This document shows positions 57,024 through 64,000 of a stretch of DNA of 64,000 nucleotides, piece by piece. The stretch comes from Desmodesmus armatus (Eukaryota; Chlorophyta; Chlorophyceae; Sphaeropleales; Scenedesmaceae): positions 1 to 64,000 of the forward strand of contig VIIQ02000087.1 of assembly GCA_007449985.2 (NCBI GenBank), in the 5' to 3' direction. The notes under the pieces were generated by a model. It saw only the letters and a program-made list of their open reading frames with translations. It was not told the DNA's origin and did no database searches. Position 1 is the stretch's first letter. Each line of letters starts with the position of its first letter. The translations under genes and the position numbers were made by a program.

Positions 57024-57857
57024 ACAAAGGGGAGCAGGGCACGTACTCCCGAACAGAACATGGCATGCACTGCATATGGCCCTACCGGGGCATACTGTTG
57101 GCACTTGGCTGCACCTTTTGAAGCCTGCCAATGGATGGTGTGCACGAGCAGCTTCAAGCCTTCGTCTTGCCTTGATAACTGGATTGAGTGCAAACCCAGG
57201 CGTGGTGTACTAGCTGCTGGGAGGGACTTGTATGTCACTCTGCGGAGACAGCATGGCTTGTGGTGGGAATTGGAGTCACTCGGAGTGGAAGCACATGGGT
57301 TTGTGGTCGTGGCTATGCCCACAAGTTGTGCATTTGTGTGGCTCAAGTGTGCATGTGGGTGGTCCCCGTGTTTTCTTTGCCCACTTGTATGGCTCCGCAG
57401 AGAATAGAAAGTCCAGTCATTGGCAGTGCTGGGGCTTGATTGATAGCATCAACTGTGTCATTGTTTTGCTGACGGAATTCCTTGGGCTGGCAGTGCTGAC
57501 TGGCGGCCTACTTATGTATGTTGCTGCTGGCAGCTGCACATGTGTCGGGCCCAATGTGACAGTGGCTGTATATGGATTTCCAATTGGCTGCAACCAGTGC
57601 AGGTCATTTGCAACCAGCAGAACATCGCTCCTTGGCTTTGCTTGCAACCAATTGGGCACCCTAGCAACAATGCCAAATGTTAAGTACGACTTATGCAGGT
57701 TCCTGATGTATTGAACGCATACTTCATCTGGTCAACTTTGAAGTGTGTTACGCGTCAAAGTGACAAGGAATATTCCTGCTGGCCTCAGCCAAACTGCCGG
57801 AGTTTTGCAGCGAGTCGCATTCTGTTCCTACGTAACTTGTAGCTAAGGCCAACAACC
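57024..57857. other. Intergenic region upstream of ACR3
   Basis: No exon recognised in about 830 bp. Confidence 0.4.
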
Positions 57858-60016
57858 ATGGAGCGCAGCGTCTTGATCGCATGCGAGTTTGAGCAGTTAA
57901 AATCGGCCCCTGCTGTCAGCAGCGAGGGCCTCACATGCCGCTTCAATGCGAGAACGTCCGTCGGCGCTTTCTGGGACGCAGAGAGACAGGCAGTCTGCTG
58001 TCGGGTGCAGAGGGAGGTAAGCACAGCATATTGCAGCAGTGACATGCCAGTCAGTAAGCCTGAGTGTTGCTGCCATCTTTGCTTCCGCCATACCTACCTG
58101 TATCCATGCTATCATCTAGTGCTCCTAGCAGTCCACCATATGTGAAGAAGCACCATATGCTGCATCAGCTGATCAACCTTCTTCCTGCCGCAGGAGGTGT
58201 GCCTCCACAACATCAGCTATGAGGTTGTGGATGCCTTCAACAACGTCCTGTGCAAGAGCACAGACTGCAAGTAGGTGTATGATGCTACACTCTGCGCAGC
58301 ACATATTGGCACATGCTACGCTCTCTTGCCCAGCAGTGCGCAATCTTCGTCCCTACTTGTCAGGTGTAGTGCCAGCCTGTGCTAGGCTGTGCCTTGCCCC
58401 TGCCCCCCCAGAAGAACAAGAAATGTTGAACCGTGGTCAAGCATGCACACCTTGGCCACCCTGTGCAAGCCTTAAAGTACAACTGAGTAGTGCACCTAGT
58501 ACAGCAGGCATGTCAAGGCAGCATCTGTCCAACAGACAGCCTGTCAGCTGAGCGCATCCCACAACCCTAAAGCGCTGATGACCATGCATGCTGCGGTGCC
58601 TGCAGGTCCACCCTGGATGGCTGTGTCGACCCCTGCACAAATGTGAGTACCATCATGTGCAGTGATCAGTGCAAACAAAGGTGGATCAATGCCCTTAGCA
58701 ACCATCATCTCCCTTTTTATGGGGCAACCCTGTTGTTATGCAGCGTGCAGCTGAGACTGCAGGAGGCCCACACAGCGCCGTGCAAATTACGGCTCCGTCA
58801 CCCGTCTATGCCATGCGTCAAACCCCTGTCACCCCATTCTGCTGGCATGTCTTGGACTGTTGTGTCGTGCATGCAGGCTGAGTGCTGTAAGGTCCCAGAG
58901 CACAGCCCCCCAGCAGCCACCGCCGGTGCTGGCCGTGATAGTGGTGTGGCAGTAGGAGCTCTCAGCCGGACTGCGGTGCTGTCAGGCCTTTCCTGGTTGG
59001 ACAGGCTGCTGCCTGTGTGGATCGTGCTGGCAATGATGGTTGGGGTTCTGCTGGGCTCCTTCCTTCCCCAGGTGAACTGAGCTGCTGTGTGCAATGTAGG
59101 CATCCATTCGTAGTACGTGCATGAAGATTCCAGGCATGCAGCAAACAGTCATGTGGTGCACATACCCTGACTCCTCTGCAGGCCAGCACCGGAATGGTGA
59201 GGAGGTGACATCGTAAATGTCACTGTTGTATGTGTGTGTCTGGGCAGGCAAACCCTAAGCTCACATAGCAGCCACACCAGCACCAGCAGCATGCATACGT
59301 CATGCAGTGGTTGCAGCGGTGGGCCCAGCTTGCGACTGCATGTGCTACGTGGTAGCCTTGTCACAGCAACACAGCAGTGATGGTACAGCTCGCCATGCAG
59401 CAGCGCTGATCCTCATGCACACCTTCTTTTTCAGCCACATCCACCTGGCCATAGTGCAGCAACAATGTGCCACAAACCCACCCTCCAGTGATGTGGTGCA
59501 TTGTCCGCCATTCCGCCACCCTGTGCCTACAGGCGCGCGCCCAGCTGTCTGTGCTGCACGTTGGCGATGTCTCCCTGCCTATCGCCCTAGGCCTGTGGCT
59601 GATGATGCTGCCTGTAATGACAAAGGTCCAATACGAGAAGCTGGGCGCATTCCTGTCTGACAGGGCCATCGCACGGCAGCTGGGTGTGTCCTTCGTGCTC
59701 AATTGGCTGCTGGGCCCTGCCCTGATGACGGGACTGGCCTGGGCCTGCCTGCCTGACCTGCCTGGGTTCAGGAACGGAGTGATCATGGTGGGGCTGGCAA
59801 GGTGAGCAGGGCAAATGCCATGAGTGTGTGTGTGTGTGTGTTTGGAGAAGGGAAAGGAGGGGAGTTTCATTTTGACGGTATGCATGGTGTGCGTGCCTTC
59901 TACTGCAAAGCTGCTGCCCAATTGCCTCCTGTTGCCTCGCCAGCACACCCGCGCAGCAGTGTTGCACACCTGGCTCCATGCACTGCCAGAGGACGGAGGC
60001 AGGCCATCCAATACCG

Positions 60017-60049
<33 letters not shown>

Positions 60050-61620
60050 AGGTGCATCGCCATGGTTCTGATATGGAATGAGCTTGCGGGCGGTGACAGC
60101 GAGCTGTGTGCTGTCACTGTGGCGTTCAACAGCGTGCTGCAGGTGGTCCTGTATGCACCGCTGTCCCTGCTGTACCTCCAGGTGGGAGTCAGACTGAGCC
60201 AGTAGAGGGTTGGTTGCACAGCAGCTGTGTTTTTTTGGGGTTCACCAGGGGGGGCGGAATGCCACCGGCTGGCCACACACAGCGCAATCAGGCGAACCCA
60301 ACTGCCGGGGGCCCGAGGCAAAGCCTTACCAATGAGATACGCCTAACACCCCTATACGGCAGCTGTGTTGACCCTCTGGCAGAGACCTGAGCTCTTGAAG
60401 AGCCTCCCCATGTTGTCACAGTGATCTGCTGGCATTCGCATGTGGCCATGATTTCTTTTAGTGTAGTATGGAGGGACGCGCGCAGCAGCGCTTGCAGACT
60501 GTTTGGTTGTGTTGCAGACGGTCTACTCTGGGTGACGGCTGCTGTTCGCTTGGCCCCTGGCAGTTGCCTCTTTGAGCTGTGTGGTCGGGGCCAGTTCGGG
60601 CATCCTCTTGCATTGCGTATCCATGGCTGTTGTGCTGACCTGGGTTGTGCTTTCCCACTCATGTCTCCTGTGGCCACAGGTCGGCTCTGGTGTGACTGGC
60701 CCTGCTGTCGGTCTGTGGCCTGTGGCCAAGAGTGTGCTGCTGTTCCTTGGGGTGCCGCTGCTGGCAGGTAGGGACGCGCCCAACCAGGCTAGCCAGCCAG
60801 CGCTGATTGTGTCTGGTGGCTGATCGCTACCTTGCACTGCTGCTGTGCCGCAACCTGCGGCTGCTTTGCTTGCGTTGTTTCAGTACATGCTTCAGGTTCC
60901 AGTCAGCACAGCCCTGCACCACGTGACCTTGGGGTAACAAGTGCAGCAGCCTGCAACTACTGAGTAAGCTTCCCAGCTGGCGATGGTGTTTTGCATCAGA
61001 CATGATGTCCGACAGGTAGCGGCACACTTACTTTTGTGGTTAGCTGTCCCTTGTCCGTGTGCCTGTACAGCATACGCCTGTCAGCGCGCTTAGCAAAACT
61101 GCATGTGTTGTCCTTTCCTGCATGTGCTGCAGGAATCCTTCTGCGCCTGGCGCTCCTGAAGCTCAAATCCAAGGCCTGGTTTGACCACAAGTTTATGCCG
61201 TACTTCGGGCCATGCGCTCTGTTGGGCCTGCTGTACACTATTGTGGTGATGTTTGCAGCTCAGGATGTCCTTGGCCAAGTCGGCAGCGTCGCTCGCGTGG
61301 CCGTCCCCATGCTGGTATACTTCTTGGTTATGTTTGCATTGTCTTTGGCCGTTTCCCTTGCACTGAAGATGTCGTACAGCTTTGCGGTGACTCAGGCCTT
61401 CACAGCGGCGAGCAACAACTTCGAGCTTGCGATCGCCGTGGCAGCCGGCACTTTTGGCATTGCATCCCAGGAGGCTTTGGCAGCCACAGTGGGCCCGTTG
61501 ATCGAGGTTCCCGTTCTGCTTGGGCTTGTGTATGTTGCGCTGTGGCTAAAGGCGAGGCTTTGGCCTCGTCCAATGGAGCCTGCTGTGACTGAGTTGTCGG
61601 ACAGGCTGTCTGACAAGTGA
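57858..61620 (+). CDS. ACR3: ACR3-family arsenite efflux transporter with Cys-rich N-terminus
   Basis: Eight exons: 57858-58016, 58194-58270, 58606-58642, 58877-59071, 59533-59801, 60052-60181, 60680-60767 and 61133-61620, all in phase, giving 480 aa. ACR3 exports arsenite across the plasma or vacuolar membrane using the proton gradient. The membrane part starts at [28 protein letters not shown] (about residue 128). The transport Cys is in [15 protein letters not shown] (Cys247), followed by [22 protein letters not shown]; the conserved helix break [16 protein letters not shown] and the Glu of [13 protein letters not shown] (Glu443) are present. Before the transporter lie about 95 residues with 11 Cys, including two CC pairs (AVCCRV, AECCKV) and LCKSTDC and GCVDPC; typical ACR3 proteins lack this. 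It may be a metalloid-binding or regulatory domain (inference). The start ATG is the first in frame. Confidence 0.93.
60221..60369 (-). mobile_element. tRNA-derived SINE, copy 2, with target-site duplication
   Basis: The element (about 60231-60358) is flanked by the 11-bp direct repeat GCAGCTGTGTT at 60221-60231 and 60359-60369. On the minus strand it has an A-box-like GTATCTCATTGGTAAGGC (60322-60339), a B-box-like GGTTCGCCTG (60289-60298) and a terminal A-run (T-run at 60230-60236). It lies in an ACR3 intron, antisense to the gene, and matches copy 1 at 19347-19490 along its length. Confidence 0.75.
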
Positions 61621-63088
61621 TAGCGCAATGGTCCCTGCGCGTCGCACTGGTGTCAGTGTCTGTGAAGGCACCGTCGACCTGCAGTGCGTTGCTACGAGTG
61701 GGTACCTGGTACGAGACCGGCTGGCTTCACGTACCAGCCACCGTAAAGTATACTGGCTGGCTGCAACGCTGCCAGCCTGACACACTGCGTGGACTGGCAT
61801 GTATGCTGCGTTGACAGCATGTCTGACAAGCGGTAGCGCTATGCACGTTGGCTTTCTGGCCCTTCACAAGCGCCGCTGAACTGCCATGTGTTGACTATGA
61901 GAGTGGGAGCCTGGTCACTTGCGTGGCTTACTGGCTGCGGCGCCAGCCTGGCACTCTGTGTGGGCTGGCGCACTCACTGTATTGACGTCACAATTGTACC
62001 TGTAACAGCGCATACCTGAGCTGCAGCTGCAGGCCAACTCCTGGCGCAATGCTGCAAAAGACATGGGGATGGGGTCGCACCAGAGTGCAGCAGGAATCAG
62101 TTCTGGTGCTGCATTGCACCTGGGTGGCATGTGCAACTGGCACCATCGATTGTAGCGATGGCACAACCACAATACAGCACAGCATCAACTTCGCCGACAC
62201 CAGAACCTCCATCTGTCCTGCAGCTGAATGCTCTGACAGCTCGCTTTTGGCTAGGCCACAAAAGATTGTACTACATCTGAGATGAGAACTTGTCCAGGCG
62301 GCCCACCCCGTGACTGTACAGCCACCGTTGCACAATGTCAATGCAATGCACTACTTCCCATCTGCATGGTGTAAGCACAACACAACAAGCCAGAACTCTA
62401 TTTCCCAGTGACTAAGGGTGGTTCTGCTGATGCTGCCAAACCTTGCACACTGCAGACAAAAGACGATATGTGCATAGCAGCTGTCAAAGACCGAATTGGG
62501 CAGGGCAATATCCTGGCTGTTGAGCACCAATCGGCAAGTGCTGTCTTCCCGGACGAGAGGCTTTGGTGGTAAGCGGGGCTGCTTGCAGTGGCCTGGTTAT
62601 GCCGTTCTTTTATAGATCATCATACTTGAAAACCATGTCACATGGCACAGTCAGTCTGCAGTGCACCTGCCCACCATGGCCGCGGGTGTGGCCACCCGTG
62701 CGGCCAATGGCCATGGCCGCACACACCTCACGCCCCTTGCTGAACTGGGAGGTGCAAGCTTGTAAAGAACCCCGTTACAAGGCCAGCTGTGATGAAGACA
62801 TCTGCCCAATTTAGTCCATCCATCCATTCACTTGTATCAAACCTGGCCAAACTGGCAATCCTATCTCAGCAGTTATGCCCTCGGGGTATAGTACACCTCA
62901 CGTGATCACGTGCACGCGCTGAGGGACTTTCATCTGCGCACAGCCTTACGCAGAACGGTTCTATACATTATCACGATTTGCATCAGCAAGCGATCTACTT
63001 TCGTATTATCCTTGCGCTGCACTGCACTGGGCCAGATCACCGTGCAGTTCCTCACAGAACGCTTGCGCAGCACACTGCAATGGCAACT
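61621..63088. other. Intergenic region
   Basis: About 1.5 kb without a recognised exon. It holds the ACR3 3' UTR, including two related GACAG(G/C)(C/A)TGTCTGACAAG blocks near 61600 and 61815, and the promoter of F-box/LRR gene 3. Confidence 0.4.
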
Positions 63089-64000
63089 ATGATGGATACG
63101 GACGACACAAACACAGTGAGTTGTTTGTGCCGACGCAGCTTTCAGTGATGCAGCCGACTGCCACCTGCTCTTGAGGACTGGACCAAGTCCTGCTGCTCCC
63201 ATTGACTGGCTGTGCACCCTGTCAAATAGACTATTCTGCATGCCTAGCTATTGCTTGGTGAGCTGACTTGTCCAAACCCTTCCGGTCATGGAGACCACTA
63301 GTTACTGCCCAATGCTGCTGACACCAGTGGTGCCGCTTCCGCTCCTGTGTTTGCCGATATTGCATTCACACAGTCAAGTGCGGGCACACTGTCGAACACT
63401 GTCCATTTGTGGATGTCATGTGCCAGGCCTCGATGCTGCTGTGCTGTCTGCACTGTTGCAGCAGCAGCAGTGTCCACACCCCCCATGCCTCCTGCAGCTA
63501 CCTCCCTCACTGAAATGTCAGCACACACGTCAACCAAATAGGGTTTTCTGTGTTACGTGCTGTGCAGGAGTCCTTGTTCTCTCCGCTGCCCCCACAGCTG
63601 CTGGCCCTGGTGCTGGCCAACATCCAGCCTGCAGAGCGGCTGGGCAGCATGGCCATGGTGTGCTCAGCATGGCGCGCAGCAGCAGGCATGGCCACCAACA
63701 GCATCAGCTTACCCAGGGGTCCGCTGGACGGTGGGCGCATGGGCGCCAAGCGTGAAACGGTCTCAGCTCTGTCCGGCTGGCTGCACACGCACGCTGCTGC
63801 AGCAGCCATTGACAGCCTGGAAGTGGCAGGGTACCTGTGGGGCAAGCCACCCACCCTGCAGCTCCCTGTGCAGCTGAGTGCCAGCCTGCGCTCCCTGGAC
63901 CTGTCGATGCTCGAAGTGGTCATGACTGCAGACAGCAGCGTGCAGGAGGGTGCGGCACTCGTCTCAGTCCTGCCGCCTGAGCTGTCTGCCATCACGCGCC
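63089..64000 (+). CDS. F-box/LRR protein 3 (runs off the window)
   Basis: Exon 63089-63115 (MMDTDDTNT) joins in phase 0 to an exon starting at 63568 that is still open at the window end. The F-box is LFSPLPPQLLALVLANIQPAERLGSMAMVCSAWRAAA, followed by MATNSIS, a GWLHTHAAAAAIDSLEVAG segment, SASLRSLDLS and LPPELSAITR. It is close to gene 2 at 50.2 kb (same exon-1 size class, same order), so the two are duplicates that now flank the ACR3 gene. The LRR array is expected beyond the window. A start at the second ATG (63092) is equally possible. Confidence 0.8.

Noticed and set aside
60289..60358. A true tRNA gene on the minus strand
   Set aside because: A- and B-box-like blocks are present but the cloverleaf stems do not close, and the A-tail and target duplication mark it as a SINE.
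62563..62814. An 83-codon frame with Cys and Pro
   Set aside because: No splice context, domain or duplicate supports it.
63507..63995. A 162-codon minus-strand frame
   Set aside because: It is antisense to the F-box exon of F-box/LRR gene 3, which has clear family similarity.

Overview
This window looks like nuclear DNA of a chlorophycean green alga, most likely a Chlamydomonadales or Sphaeropleales species close to Haematococcus or Tetradesmus in style. The evidence is its many short exons with GT-AG introns, abundant CAG/CTG runs, long G/C homopolymers, genes for plastid import (Tic22) and plastid/lumen-targeted proteins, and non-LTR retrotransposon pieces. There is no operon structure, so genes are read exon by exon. 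Exon limits were read by eye from splice consensus and preserved reading phase, and should be treated as models good to a few bases.

Layout. 0.6-5.0 kb: two tandem genes encoding highly divergent histone-H3-fold proteins with an acidic region in place of the basic H3 tail and a shared N-terminal helical domain; this is the most unusual content of the window. 6.0-10.5 kb: a nine-exon Tic22 gene. 12.5-15.1 kb: a divergent pair, a mitochondrial-type LYR protein (minus) and an organelle-targeted protein of unknown function (plus). 16.7-22.2 kb: a secreted berberine-bridge-enzyme-like FAD oxidase. 23.3-26.6 kb: a tandem segmental duplication carrying two small secreted Cys-containing (PAN-like) genes, one frameshifted. 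27.2-34.9 and 35.6-43.4 kb: two tandem copies of a 20-exon TPR gene with a transit-peptide-like N-terminus followed by a hydrophobic segment; the second copy carries a 1-nt deletion and an intronic LINE fragment.

43.4-64 kb: a gene-poorer stretch with three F-box/LRR genes of one family (46.3, 50.2 and 63.1 kb, the last running off the window), a coiled-coil 3' exon (56.6 kb) and an ACR3-type arsenite efflux gene with an extra Cys-rich N-terminus (57.9-61.6 kb).

Mobile DNA: a LINE 3' end occurs three times (two copies identical over about 380 nt), and a tRNA-derived SINE occurs twice, in introns of the FAD oxidase and ACR3 genes, once with a clear target-site duplication. Local tandem duplication is the recurring theme: whole genes (H3-like, PAN-like, TPR), exon edges inside introns (H3-like 1, Tic22) and minisatellites. 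No rRNA, tRNA gene or CRISPR array was seen.
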